47,818 nt of DNA from Deltaproteobacteria bacterium (GTDB lineage: Bacteria > Desulfobacterota > Syntrophia > Syntrophales > UBA8958): NCBI GenBank assembly GCA_026388335.1, contig JAPLJZ010000206.1, positions 1-47,818 on the forward strand, in the 5' to 3' direction. The translations under genes and the position numbers were made by a program. Positions within the stretch are counted from its first letter, which is position 1, and each line of letters opens with the position of its first letter. The notes under the pieces are model-generated. The model saw nothing but the letters and a program-made list of their open reading frames with translations, did no database searches and was not told the DNA's origin. Below are positions 22,651-31,406 of the stretch, in pieces.

Positions 22651-24039
22651 TCAAGAAAGGTGATATTTCTTTATCAGATATCGAAGGGAAAAACGATCCA
22701 TATTCAGCAATTTCGCCGCCTTGCTCTTGTTCCCTTCGGCTTTCATCAATGCCTCGCTTATAATTTCGGCCTGAAAAGATTCTGTTATAGCCTTTAAATC
22801 AATGCCGTCTTCACCAAGGACGATAGGATCAAAAGGCCTTTTCGGCGAACTCAATTCCAGGCTTATCTCTCCAATTACTTCCGCCGGCAAATGCTTCCGC
22901 AATATAATCTCGGGATTTTCAATAATCATTATTCTTTCGATTGTATTGCGGAGCTCTCTCACATTGCCCGGCCAGGAATAGTTTAAGAGGAGATCCATGG
23001 CGTCCTGCGAAATATCCCGAACGTTCTTTTTGAAGCTCTGATTGAACTCATGAATGAAATATTTTGTGAGGGGAACGATGTCTTCTTTCCTCTCTCTTAA
23101 AGGTGATAGATTTATATGAAGAACATTCAGCCTGTAAAAAAGGTCCTGACGGAAACTCTTTTTACCGATTTCTTCACGAAGATTGTGGTTTGTCGCGGCA
23201 ATTATCCGGGCATCCATATCGATCATCTTTCCCCCCCCCAGACGCCTAAATTTGCGCTCTTGCAGGACATTGAGGATCTTCGACTGCATGCTCAATTCCA
23301 TGTCTCCGATTTCATCAAGGAAGATCGTTCCCCCGTTGGCTTGCTCTACGAGGCCCTGTTTCGCCCTTTTTGCGTCAGTGAAAGCCCCTTGCTCATAGCC
23401 AAACAGTTCACTTTCCAGTAGAGTTGTCGGGATGGCGGAGCAGTTGATCTCCACGAAGGGGCCGCTGCTGCGAGAGCTGTTGTAATGGATAGCCTTGGCC
23501 ACCAGTTCTTTCCCGGTCCCGCTCTCACCCTGGATGAGAACTGTAGACGATTCGATCTGGGAAATCTTGTTCACCATATCCAGTGTTTTTTGTAATGATT
23601 TGCTCTGGCCGATAATTTTGTCCGTGCCATACAGCATCTTGTTTCTGTCCTGGAAACCGCGGACCTCGCGCTTAAGCTTATGGGTCTCCAGGGCTAGTTT
23701 TACGATTGTGGTAAGGGCCTTTGATTCGAATGGTTTATTTATATAATCGACAGCCCCTATTTTTATGGCTTGTACAGCGTTCTCAACTGTGCCGTAGCCC
23801 GTCATCATTATAACGATAATTTCGGGGTCCATTGCCCTGATCTTTTTTAAGACATCAATGCCGTCTATATCGGGAAGCCTGACATCCAGCAGTACCAGTT
23901 CGATGCCTCCCTTTTTTATAATCTCGAGGCCTTTGCAACCGGTTTCCGCCAGGTGAACCTCATACGAGTTTTTCTCAAGGACAACCTTGAGCGAGTCCCG
24001 AATCAATTTCTGGTCGTCTATTATCAGAATCTGATTCAT
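22651..24039 (-). CDS. NtrC-family sigma-54 response regulator
   Basis: A 462-residue protein with receiver (1-120, phosphoacceptor Asp52 in LVLLDVRLPD), AAA+ activator (about 140-375) and Fis-type HTH (about 430-460, NKSAAKLLNMDRFSLRYLIK). Walker A is GESGTGKE (171-178) and the sigma-54 contact loop GAFTDA (218-223) is intact, so it can activate sigma-54 polymerase. Its ATG at 24039 overlaps the kinase stop by four bases (ATGA) after AGGAGAG. It lies directly before a sigma-54 promoter and is the natural activator of the two acyl-CoA operons. Confidence 0.93.
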   Translation of the reverse strand: MNQILIIDDQKLIRDSLKVVLEKNSYEVHLAETGCKGLEIIKKGGIELVLLDVRLPDIDGIDVLKKIRAMDPEIIVIMMTGYGTVENAVQAIKIGAVDYINKPFESKALTTIVKLALETHKLKREVRGFQDRNKMLYGTDKIIGQSKSLQKTLDMVNKISQIESSTVLIQGESGTGKELVAKAIHYNSSRSSGPFVEINCSAIPTTLLESELFGYEQGAFTDAKRAKQGLVEQANGGTIFLDEIGDMELSMQSKILNVLQERKFRRLGGGKMIDMDARIIAATNHNLREEIGKKSFRQDLFYRLNVLHINLSPLRERKEDIVPLTKYFIHEFNQSFKKNVRDISQDAMDLLLNYSWPGNVRELRNTIERIMIIENPEIILRKHLPAEVIGEISLELSSPKRPFDPIVLGEDGIDLKAITESFQAEIISEALMKAEGNKSKAAKLLNMDRFSLRYLIKKYHLS

Positions 24040-25694
24040 GCCTGCGCTCTCCTGGAAACTTTGCCTTGCCTGGATTTTATCCGGGGGTCTGCCGGCAGGC
24101 ATAAAATGAAAGTCGTGCCTTTATCAGCATTGGAATCAAAGCGGATTGTGCCCCGGTGCTCCTTTATGATGCTGTATGTGATTGAAAGTCCCAGGCCTGT
24201 TCCCTCCCGGTTGGTCGTGAAAAACGGGTCATAAATCCTGTCTTTGATCTCTTCGGAAATGCCCGCGCCAGTGTCGCTGATATGGACCAGGATACAGTTA
24301 TCGACCTTTTCGGCTGAATTCTTTTCACTCACGCCGGTTTCGATGGTCAGGTCCCCGCCCTGGGGCATGGATTGAATGGCGTTAATTATTATATTTAACA
24401 ATGCCTGGCGGATCTTTTCATTGTCCATGGGGGAGCTGGGAATATTATTCCCATAACGGGCAGCCAATCTGATTCTCTGGTTATTGCACTGCTCGCTGAT
24501 CAAAGAGCAGATGCTCCGGACTATTTCATTAATATCTCCTTTTTCAAAGTTGAATCTCTTGGGCCGTGCAAAGTCGAGAAGGTCGGATACCAGCTTTTCC
24601 AATCGAACTATTTCATGTTTGGCTTCATCGAGCAGGAGGGCTTCGGATGTTGTGAGGCGTTCGTTATCTTTAAATATATCGAGGACAACGTTGATTCCCG
24701 TGAGGGGATTTCGTATTTCGTGCGCAACACCCGCCGCGAGCTCGCCCAGCGAAATAAGCCGGTTCATCCGCTGCAAACGTTCATCCCGTTCGCGTTCGCT
24801 GGTGATATCGTAAATAAGAAAGAGTACACCCCTGAGTGCCCCTTTATCATTGAAAATCGGCGAAGAACTTATGCTTAAAATGATGTTCTTATCGTTTTTC
24901 AGAGAGCATTCACAGCCTTTTATATTTTCGTGGACCGAAATGGTTTTGTAAAACATGCTGTATATCTCAGGGATATTCGTGAAGACATGCTGGACGAACT
25001 TGTTCAGAATATTTTCCTTGTTCGCACCGAGAATATTTTCCGCTGCGGGATTTAAAGACGTTATCTTCCCATGAATGTCCGTGGTGAGTATGCCGCTCAC
25101 GGAGCTGTTCAGAATATCTTCGGAAAACATCTTTTCGTTTAATAGAGCCTCATAAAGTCTCGAGTTTTCGATTATGATGCTGGCATAATTGGCAAAAATA
25201 GACAGGGATTCAAACTGCTTTTCATCGATTTCGGGTTCGCCCTGTCTTTTATCCACGCCAAGAATGCCGATGATCTCTCCCTTGACCTTAAGGGGGACAT
25301 AGAGGATGCATCCTCTTTCAAATTTCTTCGTAATTTTCAGATCTGCAGGGGTCAGAATCGGATCAGAATAGACATCTTTTATAAGGAGTGGCTCCCCGGT
25401 CAGGGCCACTTTAGTTTCAATTGAATCGTGCCTTTTCAAATTATATGGCTTTGTCCTGGAGGATTCTTCCAGTTCATGTGAAAAACCGTTGATCCACATG
25501 CATTCAAGTAAATCTTTCTCTTTATTGATCAGATATAGACAGGATCGATTGAAGCCCATACCCTCTGTCACAGATTCCAGAAGGGAATCAACAACTTTAT
25601 CAATGGGAGATGGGGTCGTAAGGAGAGAACTAATCCTATATATGATTGAAAGGATATGCTCGGAAAACTCGCCAAAGATGTTGTTGTTTTTCAC
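24036..25694 (-). CDS. GAF-PAS sensor histidine kinase
   Basis: A 552-residue cytoplasmic kinase without membrane segments: GAF (about 30-180), PAS (about 190-300), HisKA with His325 in GVAHEIRNP, and HATPase with NIIINAIQSMPQGG, DTGAGIS and GTGLGLS. Since there are no transmembrane helices, it probably senses an internal signal such as an acyl-CoA, redox state or free acid through GAF or PAS. It is translationally coupled to the NtrC-type regulator. Confidence 0.93.
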   Translation of the reverse strand: MKNNNIFGEFSEHILSIIYRISSLLTTPSPIDKVVDSLLESVTEGMGFNRSCLYLINKEKDLLECMWINGFSHELEESSRTKPYNLKRHDSIETKVALTGEPLLIKDVYSDPILTPADLKITKKFERGCILYVPLKVKGEIIGILGVDKRQGEPEIDEKQFESLSIFANYASIIIENSRLYEALLNEKMFSEDILNSSVSGILTTDIHGKITSLNPAAENILGANKENILNKFVQHVFTNIPEIYSMFYKTISVHENIKGCECSLKNDKNIILSISSSPIFNDKGALRGVLFLIYDITSERERDERLQRMNRLISLGELAAGVAHEIRNPLTGINVVLDIFKDNERLTTSEALLLDEAKHEIVRLEKLVSDLLDFARPKRFNFEKGDINEIVRSICSLISEQCNNQRIRLAARYGNNIPSSPMDNEKIRQALLNIIINAIQSMPQGGDLTIETGVSEKNSAEKVDNCILVHISDTGAGISEEIKDRIYDPFFTTNREGTGLGLSITYSIIKEHRGTIRFDSNADKGTTFILCLPADPRIKSRQGKVSRRAQA

Positions 25695-25924
25695 AATATT
25701 ACCTTAAAGGGGAATGTATTCCATTTAAAGCTTCTATTTTCCAATGTCAACGAGTTTTCCTTTCAGGAAGGAGCGTTTTCAGCAACTACCTGCGGAAAAG
25801 GAGGGGAAACACTGAATGTTTCAACCAGGATTCAATGCCGAAAAGGGTTTTTCAGAACCTTTGTTTGTATTTGAAGAAATGCTTAAATACAATTAAGGGG
25901 AGCTTATCGAATCCAGGAAGGAGC
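25695..25924. other. Upstream region of the kinase gene
   Basis: No gene seen. A possible sigma-70 promoter for the kinase lies at 25722-25750 on the minus strand. Confidence 0.4.
25722..25750 (-). promoter_or_regulatory. Possible sigma-70 promoter of the kinase-regulator operon
   Basis: TTGACA at 25750-25745 is followed after 17 bases by TAAATG. The -35 is perfect and the -10 is weak. Transcription would begin near 25715, about 20 bases before the kinase ATG at 25694, so the leader would be short. Confidence 0.4.
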
Positions 25925-26161
25925 TCACACCACCGCCCATCCGGGTGATAGCCCTCCAAAAATTCCACCATGTATTCCGTTATCATCAGAAACTGTGACT
26001 AACAATCCTGAAAAGGCCACAATGGGGGACTCCCTTTCTACCCATAGAGGAGAATGGTAGGGGTGGTGCCCTGTGACTGGCGGCATAGCGATGTCGCAGG
26101 AAACCTCAGCCTTTCCCTCTCCATTTCCATTGACACACAGAGGTGATCCGTTTATTGTCAC
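25925..26161 (-). CDS. Unrecognised small protein or gene remnant
   Basis: A 78-residue frame starting at GTG (26161) with protein-like composition (TINGSPLCVNGNGEGKAEV, MPPVTGHHPYHSPLWVE, GIHGGIFGG). The glycine- and loop-rich text and the early CVNG motif are faintly reminiscent of PAAR-like tip proteins, but this is not firm. There is no clear ribosome site, and the frame continues upstream to a TGA, so it may be the 3' end of a broken gene. Its stop lies 230 bases from the kinase start. Confidence 0.3.
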   Translation of the reverse strand: MTINGSPLCVNGNGEGKAEVSCDIAMPPVTGHHPYHSPLWVERESPIVAFSGLLVTVSDDNGIHGGIFGGLSPGWAVV

Positions 26162-26208
26162 AGGTAAGCAGGTATTTACGGAAAGGATAAAATGACAACG
26201 AAATCCTC

Positions 26209-27009
26209 ATGAAACAAAAATCGAAACGCTTATCCCTTCTCATCCTTCCAATCTTTCTCATCCTTGCGATCGTAATATCCACATCAGGCGTGGTCATTGC
26301 CGCGGACGTGGTTCAGGCCGGCAACACTACGAATGATTCGTTCAACAAATCTAAGAAGCTCCTCCAAAAGGTCATCTACAAGGAACCAGAACATCGGATA
26401 GACATTTACTGTGGCTGCCAATATGACGAGCAGAAAGAAGTGGACTTCGCGTCCTGCGGATATACGCCTCAGAAGGACAACAAACGAGCGCATCGGATTG
26501 AATGGGAGCACGTTGTCCCGGCAGAAGCATTCGGCCAGTCATTTCCGGAATGGCGAAACGGCCACCCGGATTGCGTGGACAGCCGGGGGCGATCTTTCAA
26601 AGGCCGGAAATGTGCCGAGAAGGTCAACTTTGAATTCCGTAAAATGCAAGCTGACATGTACAACCTCTACCCTGCAGTCGGTGAGGTCAACGGGCTACGA
26701 TCAAACTATTCCATGGCCATGATCCCCGGTGGCCAGTACCGCTTTGGGGCGTGTAAAACGAAGATCGAAGACCGCAAGATCGAGCCTCGGCCAGAAGTCC
26801 GGGGGGAAATTGCGCGAACGTATATGTATATGGAAAGCGCCTATCCAGGGCGCGGGATTATTTCCGGTAAAAATGAGAAGCTTTTTCGGGCCTGGGACAA
26901 GACCGACCCGGTGGATGAGTGGGAATGCGAGCGAGCCCGTCGGATTGCCAGGATTCAAGGAAATACTAACCAGGTTGTCGATCAGGCGTGCAGGGCATTG
27001 CAGAAATAG
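26209..27009 (+). CDS. Endonuclease I (EndA) family, secreted
   Basis: A 266-residue DNase with an N-terminal signal peptide (hydrophobic 9-31, LLILPIFLILAIVI, cleavage near VIAA). The beta-beta-alpha-metal nuclease core is present: RIEWEHVVPAEAFG with the catalytic His, and MQADMYNLYPAVGEVNGLRSN-type metal site with the Asn residues. It would act in the periplasm or outside the cell on DNA. Six-codon frame ATG..TGA at 26192-26212 overlaps the endA ATG (ATGA) and owns the AAAGGA ribosome site, so initiation may be coupled. It begins the plus-strand accessory stretch. Confidence 0.9.
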   Translation: MKQKSKRLSLLILPIFLILAIVISTSGVVIAADVVQAGNTTNDSFNKSKKLLQKVIYKEPEHRIDIYCGCQYDEQKEVDFASCGYTPQKDNKRAHRIEWEHVVPAEAFGQSFPEWRNGHPDCVDSRGRSFKGRKCAEKVNFEFRKMQADMYNLYPAVGEVNGLRSNYSMAMIPGGQYRFGACKTKIEDRKIEPRPEVRGEIARTYMYMESAYPGRGIISGKNEKLFRAWDKTDPVDEWECERARRIARIQGNTNQVVDQACRALQK

Positions 27010-27081
27010 ACAACATCTTGGCCCAACCGGGATCGTTGAAACTGATCGAAATCCAGCCGGCATATTCTGGGGAGAAGATCT

Positions 27082-27588
27082 ATGGTCGACAGTTTCGCTA
27101 AGACCTTTGAGCATCTTAAACAGCAAGATTCCAAAATGCAAATCAACAGGATATGGAACCTGATCAAGGAAGGCAATTACGCTGAACTTAACCAGGACGA
27201 GCAGAAACTGGCCATGATCATTATGGACCATCAAGAGTTTCAGGAATATTTTGAAAATGAAGATTTAGTTTCTGGAAGGGAATACAAAGAGGCTGAAGGA
27301 TTCAATCCTTTTCTCCATATCAGCCTTCATCAAATGGCGGAAGACCAGCTTGCTTCGGAAACGCCTGTTGAGGCTGCCCTGCTTTATGAATACATAGATA
27401 GAATGGGATATTCAAGACATGAGGCAATTCACGTGATCGTCATGATCCTTATCCATCTTATCTATGATACTTACAAGAATAATAAGACCTTCAGTGAACA
27501 ACGGTATAAACGCTTGCTGGTAAAATGCAGGAAGGTCAAACCTTCAGAAATGCAGGATGTCGTGGAAAGAGAGTTTTCGAGTAATTGA
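27082..27588 (+). CDS. DUF1841 family protein
   Basis: A 168-residue soluble protein. The segment FNPFLHISLHQMAEDQLASE and the following YSRHEAIHVIVMILIHLIYD match the conserved His-rich core of DUF1841, a family of unknown function. It starts after GGGAGAAG. Family members are usually about 140 residues, so there is a slight C-terminal extension. It is in line with endA but separated by about 70 bases. Confidence 0.7.
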   Translation: MVDSFAKTFEHLKQQDSKMQINRIWNLIKEGNYAELNQDEQKLAMIIMDHQEFQEYFENEDLVSGREYKEAEGFNPFLHISLHQMAEDQLASETPVEAALLYEYIDRMGYSRHEAIHVIVMILIHLIYDTYKNNKTFSEQRYKRLLVKCRKVKPSEMQDVVEREFSSN

Positions 27589-27634
27589 TAGTGGTCAGAT
27601 CAAACAATGAGTAATGATAGGAGGAGAAGCTCCC

Positions 27635-28102
27635 GTGAAGGATTTCATTTTCAAGGATTACAGACCATCAGGCGCCGGTATATGCAAGTGGATCGCCTTA
27701 ATTCTCATCATAGTCTTTGCAAGCGGCTGTTCCTGCCTCCCTAAAGGAACCAACAAACCTGGCAGCAAAACCGGAATCGCCAATCCCGCATCGGTCAACT
27801 GTATAAACAAAGGCGGGACCCTTTCGATTCAGAAAAGAGACGATGGCGGAGAATACGGCATTTGCATTTTCGAAGATAACCGCCAATGCGAAGAGTGGGC
27901 GCTTTTTCGGGGAGAATGTCCTGTTGGTGGAAGGAAGATCACGGGTTATGTGACCCCGGCAGCTCAATACTGCGCCATCACTGGCGGATCTTATAAAGTC
28001 ACCGATCAGAGTAATACTGATAAGGAACAGGGAACCTGCACATTCAAAAACGGCAAGAGCTGCGACGTCTGGGACTATTACAGCGGCAAATGTTCAAAAT
28101 AA
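27635..28102 (+). CDS. Lipoprotein with two DUF333 repeats
   Basis: A 155-residue predicted lipoprotein. A lipobox (FASGC) follows a short hydrophobic stretch at about 13-28. Two DUF333 modules follow: NPASVNCINKGGTL...CIFEDNRQCEEWALFRGECP and TPAAQYCAITGGSY...CTFKNGKSCDVWDYYSGKC, each with paired Cys and the W-x-x-x-x-G-x-C ending. A GTG at 27635, eight bases after AGGAGGAG, is preferred over the ATG at 27614, which lies before that site. DUF333 proteins are cell-envelope proteins of unclear role (E. coli YoaF type). Confidence 0.85.
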   Translation: MKDFIFKDYRPSGAGICKWIALILIIVFASGCSCLPKGTNKPGSKTGIANPASVNCINKGGTLSIQKRDDGGEYGICIFEDNRQCEEWALFRGECPVGGRKITGYVTPAAQYCAITGGSYKVTDQSNTDKEQGTCTFKNGKSCDVWDYYSGKCSK

Positions 28103-28118
28103 CATAGGACACTCAAGA

Positions 28119-28364
28119 ATGCAGATAACCAAAGACGAAGCTCTGGATATCGCGAAGCAAAATATCTCCCAGATGTTCCATATCGAGATTACAGACGAAT
28201 GGGATAGAGGATGGAAGGTTTATCAACACCGCAATTTCGGCGACTGTTGGTACATAACTTTGAGGCCGGCCTTTTCAACCGGTCTCTGTTCTTCACATCT
28301 AATGGTAATATCCAGAGACACAGGAGAAATAATCTATTCAGGACCTGCAAACGATGAAGGTTGA
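28119..28364 (+). CDS. Small hypothetical protein, PepSY/Imm35-like
   Basis: An 81-residue protein. The pattern TKDEALDIAKQNI at the start and VISRDTGEIIYSGP at the end resembles small PepSY-like or YrhB/immunity-35 folds, but the match is by pattern only. AGGA precedes the ATG. Its 3' end overlaps the next gene by 11 bases, which argues for joint translation. Confidence 0.6.
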   Translation: MQITKDEALDIAKQNISQMFHIEITDEWDRGWKVYQHRNFGDCWYITLRPAFSTGLCSSHLMVISRDTGEIIYSGPANDEG

Positions 28365-28854
28365 TCCCTTGAAGTTGGTAACCATGATCATCTCCGGCGG
28401 CCAAACGGGCGCTGACAGAGCAGGCCTTGATTTCGCCATCAAACATGATATCCCTCATGGCGGTTGGGTTCCCAAAGGCCGAAAGACTGAATACGGCACT
28501 CTTGATTTGAAATACCAGCTTCAAGAAATGCCCACTGCCGAATACGCAAAGCGAACCGAGAAAAACATCCTTGATTCAGACGGCACTCTGATTATCTCCC
28601 ATGGACTTCTCACGGGCGGATCGGCGTTGACAAGGGAACTGGCCAAGAAGCATAAGAAATTCTGGATTCATATCGACATGGCTGATCTATCTTTGGAAAC
28701 AGCGGCGGACAGGCTCATATCCTGGATTGAAAGAAACGACATCAAAGTCCTCAATGTCGCCGGTCCCAGAGGCAGCAAAGATCCTACGATATATCAGGCA
28801 ACCATTGACTTGCTCGAAAAGACATTGATTTCATCATTTTCAAAAGCGCAATGA
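28354..28854 (+). CDS. Putative molybdenum carrier (YpsA/SLOG-like) protein
   Basis: A 166-residue Rossmann-like protein. ISGGQTGADRAGLDFAI (13-29), GWVPKGRKTEYG, TEKNILDSDGTLIIS and GPRGSKDP are the conserved blocks of the family called putative molybdenum carrier, which belongs to the SLOG superfamily of nucleotide-ligand binders. Homologues have been proposed to bind molybdopterin or nucleotide signals; the actual ligand is unproven. It is tightly packed with its neighbours (11-base overlap before, ATGA overlap after). A Met 10 residues in (28384) is an alternative start. Confidence 0.85.
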   Translation: MKVDPLKLVTMIISGGQTGADRAGLDFAIKHDIPHGGWVPKGRKTEYGTLDLKYQLQEMPTAEYAKRTEKNILDSDGTLIISHGLLTGGSALTRELAKKHKKFWIHIDMADLSLETAADRLISWIERNDIKVLNVAGPRGSKDPTIYQATIDLLEKTLISSFSKAQ

Positions 28855-29159
28855 CGAATGAAGAGAAACAGCCGCAATCAGTTGCGGAAGCCGTTGACAT
28901 GCTTCATGCCAATATGGGTCTCAATGATGAAATTCTATTGGCTACCATGCGTGAAGAAAATCTTATTGATGTCCATTTTGCCCTTGGGTATCAGATCAGA
29001 CATGAATTCGGCCTCTGGACTGGAAATGATGCCCTCCTTGAATCTTGCCGCATATTATCGGGAGATGAAAATCTTCATGTGGATGACGCATCGATGCTGA
29101 TCGTCAAGGCACTATGGGAAAAGGTGCAAAAATCAAATATCCTTGAAGATTATGGATGA
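28851..29159 (+). CDS. DUF6794-like small protein
   Basis: A 102-residue protein. The core VHFALGYQIRHEFGLWTGND followed by LLESC and HVDDASMLIVKALWEKV fits a family of small proteins known as DUF6794, of unknown function. The ATG overlaps the previous stop (ATGA). No motif indicates an enzyme. Confidence 0.6.
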   Translation: MTNEEKQPQSVAEAVDMLHANMGLNDEILLATMREENLIDVHFALGYQIRHEFGLWTGNDALLESCRILSGDENLHVDDASMLIVKALWEKVQKSNILEDYG

Positions 29160-29349
29160 TTGCGGACTTTGTGAAAACGGCAAGATCTTCACCTTCTGCA
29201 AAGGATGCAACATACCCGTGTGTGAAAAGTGCTGCCGGTTAGAAATCATCGGATCTGGCTGCGGTTGCGTCTGGCCAGTTTATTATTGCATGAACTGCTT
29301 ATCTAACCCTGTAATCAATCCGAATGCGCTGTTGAGAGAGCCAGAATAA
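29152..29349 (+). CDS. Small Cys-rich, probable zinc-binding protein
   Basis: A 65-residue protein with about eleven cysteines in pairs (CGLC, CKGC, CEKCC, CGC, CMNC). This argues for two structural zinc sites, like a small RING- or B-box-like treble clef. The ATG at 29152 lies inside the end of the previous gene in another frame. No homologue is recognised. Confidence 0.55.
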   Translation: MDDCGLCENGKIFTFCKGCNIPVCEKCCRLEIIGSGCGCVWPVYYCMNCLSNPVINPNALLREPE

Positions 29350-29378
29350 GATTTAAAACAGAAGGGGGAAACTGTACA

Positions 29379-29633
29379 ATGGAGGATGTAAACAGACAAC
29401 TTGAGGCCACCTATGAGGAAATTGTCGATGTGCTGGCCACAAGATTGAAAACCATATGGGAAATAGTGGACAATCAGAGAAAAGAAACAATAATGCTGAA
29501 AACGAAACTGGCTGCTGCTCGAGAGCCTCTGGAAGATCTGCGACAAATTGTATTTACTCTGGAGATGGAACCAGATCAAAGAGAGTTGATCGATAATGTC
29601 ATAACCAGACTTACAATATCACTGAGCACTTGA
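29379..29633 (+). CDS. Small coiled-coil hypothetical protein
   Basis: An 84-residue, acidic, mostly helical protein with heptad-like pattern over about 1-60 (TYEEIVDVLATRLKTIWEI, ETIMLKTKLAAAREPLEDLR). AGGGGGAA precedes the ATG. No domain recognised. It is followed closely by another small helical gene. Confidence 0.5.
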   Translation: MEDVNRQLEATYEEIVDVLATRLKTIWEIVDNQRKETIMLKTKLAAAREPLEDLRQIVFTLEMEPDQRELIDNVITRLTISLST

Positions 29634-29641
29634 GGACTCCC

Positions 29642-29818
29642 ATGGCTGAACAACTCGATCCTAAAGAAATTACATCATTCGAACAACTTCTCTGGTCCGA
29701 AGTTATTCAGTCAGAGGCTCTTATCAATCTTCTGGACGGCAAAGGCATCATCAGCAAGCAGGAGCTTCTGGAAGAAATGAGAAGAGTTCAGGCAACGATG
29801 CTTAAATCGGAAGTATAG
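29642..29818 (+). CDS. Small helical hypothetical protein
   Basis: A 58-residue protein beginning MAEQLDPKEI. The ATG at 29642 is chosen because TGAGGA lies just before it; a frame opening at 29630 would overlap the previous gene. The protein is helical and acidic (LLEEMRRVQATML). Its stop lies just before the amidohydrolase start. Function unknown. Confidence 0.5.
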   Translation: MAEQLDPKEITSFEQLLWSEVIQSEALINLLDGKGIISKQELLEEMRRVQATMLKSEV

Positions 29819-29821
29819 ACC

Positions 29822-31384
29822 ATGAAAACATATAGCGGCGCAATCATCTCCTGCGACAAAGATAATCACGTTTATCAATACCTTGTCGAAGATAAAGGCC
29901 GAATTGTATTTGTTGGGAATGACCTGCCTGCTGAATACAAAGGAGCGCCAATTGAGGTTCTTGGGGAAAGATCATTGCTCCCATCTTTTGCAGATACCCA
30001 TCTCCACTTTGCATCCTATGCCCTGTTCAATGCCGGACTCGATGTAAGATCCGCGCGAGACCTGCCCGAGATGTGCGAGCAAGTGAGGGAATTCGCAGCT
30101 ACGAGTAACGACAAGATCATCATGGGATTCGGCGCCTCAACCCATTCGGTTAATGAAAAGAGACTCATTTCGAAGGATGAGCTTGACAAAGCCTGTCCTG
30201 ACCGGGCGGTATTTATCGTCAAATACGATGGCCACTCCTGCATCCTGACCAGCAAGATGATCGAGATGCTGCCGGATAAAGTCAAAACCCTGAGAGGATA
30301 TCACGAAGATACTGGCGAAATGCAGCAGGAGGCCTTTTTCGCCACTACTGATTTCATTACCAAGAAGGTCTCTATCTCCAGGACCATCAAAAATATGCTC
30401 CGGGCTGTTGATGATCTGGCGGATAAAGGCATTGGCATGATGCACACAGCATCAGGAGTGGGTTTTCCTAGGGACCTGGATGTCACCATGGAGATGGTCT
30501 TTGGGAAAGGTCTGAACACCGGTTTCCAGAGCAGGGTCTTTTTCCAGACCATGGACATCAACAAGGTCAAAAAGAGGAGGCTTCCCCGTATCGGAGGATG
30601 CTTCGCAGCATCCCTGGATGGTTGTTTTGGAAGTGAAGATGCGGCGCTGAAGCAACCTTACGTCAATAATCCCAACAATCGGGGGATTTTGTTTTACAAG
30701 GATGAAGAGGTCATAGAATTTGTCAAAAGAGCCAACCGCGAGGGACTTCAAATAGAAATGCATGCCATAGGCGATACGGCATTTGATCAGGCAGTCATGG
30801 CCATAGAAGCTGCCCTGAAAGATTATCCCAGGAATGATCACCGGCATGGTATCATCCATGCCTGCCTGCCAACTGAGGAGGGACTTCAAAAGTGTGCTGA
30901 TCTTGGCATTCAGATCCCTCTACAGCCAGCGCTCCTAATCTGGGATCTGGAGCCCTGCGAATTTCTGAAAAGCATCCTGGGAGATCGAGCAGACAAAATC
31001 TCTCCCCTACGCAAGATGACCGACATGGGAATCATATTGAGTGGCGGATCTGACGGCCCCTGCACGCTTCCAGATCCTGTCTTCGGCATCCATGCCGCCT
31101 GTAACCACTACATCCCTGAACAGTCCATTACCATTCAGGAAGCCCTTAAAATGTTCACATACAACGCCGCTTGGACCACCTTCGATGAAAAGGATCGCGG
31201 TAGCCTGGAAAAGGGCAAGATTGCCGATATGGTGATCCTGAATAAGAATCCTCTGGCCATGAAGCCGAATGAGCTTCTAAACCTGAAGGTGGAAAAGCTC
31301 CTTTTGAATGGAACAGCTTATAAAAAAGGGCAGGGGATTCTGAGCCTGCTGGCAAAAGGAATCCTGTCGGAGGGAAAGATTTAA
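29822..31384 (+). CDS. Amidohydrolase-3 family (YtcJ-like) metal hydrolase
   Basis: A 520-residue enzyme of the amidohydrolase superfamily. Metal ligands are visible: DTHLHF (about 58-63), MHAIGDTAFDQ (about 319-329), GIIHACLP (about 346-353) and SGGSDGPC (about 405-412). Residues 440-500 form the composite beta domain (GSLEKGKIADMVILNKNP). Such enzymes hydrolyse amide or related C-N bonds in small molecules; the substrate is unknown. No signal peptide is present. The ATG at 29822 follows GGAAG and the preceding stop by three bases. Confidence 0.85.
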   Translation: MKTYSGAIISCDKDNHVYQYLVEDKGRIVFVGNDLPAEYKGAPIEVLGERSLLPSFADTHLHFASYALFNAGLDVRSARDLPEMCEQVREFAATSNDKIIMGFGASTHSVNEKRLISKDELDKACPDRAVFIVKYDGHSCILTSKMIEMLPDKVKTLRGYHEDTGEMQQEAFFATTDFITKKVSISRTIKNMLRAVDDLADKGIGMMHTASGVGFPRDLDVTMEMVFGKGLNTGFQSRVFFQTMDINKVKKRRLPRIGGCFAASLDGCFGSEDAALKQPYVNNPNNRGILFYKDEEVIEFVKRANREGLQIEMHAIGDTAFDQAVMAIEAALKDYPRNDHRHGIIHACLPTEEGLQKCADLGIQIPLQPALLIWDLEPCEFLKSILGDRADKISPLRKMTDMGIILSGGSDGPCTLPDPVFGIHAACNHYIPEQSITIQEALKMFTYNAAWTTFDEKDRGSLEKGKIADMVILNKNPLAMKPNELLNLKVEKLLLNGTAYKKGQGILSLLAKGILSEGKI

Positions 31385-31406
31385 AAGTAGAGCATAGATA
31401 CAACAG

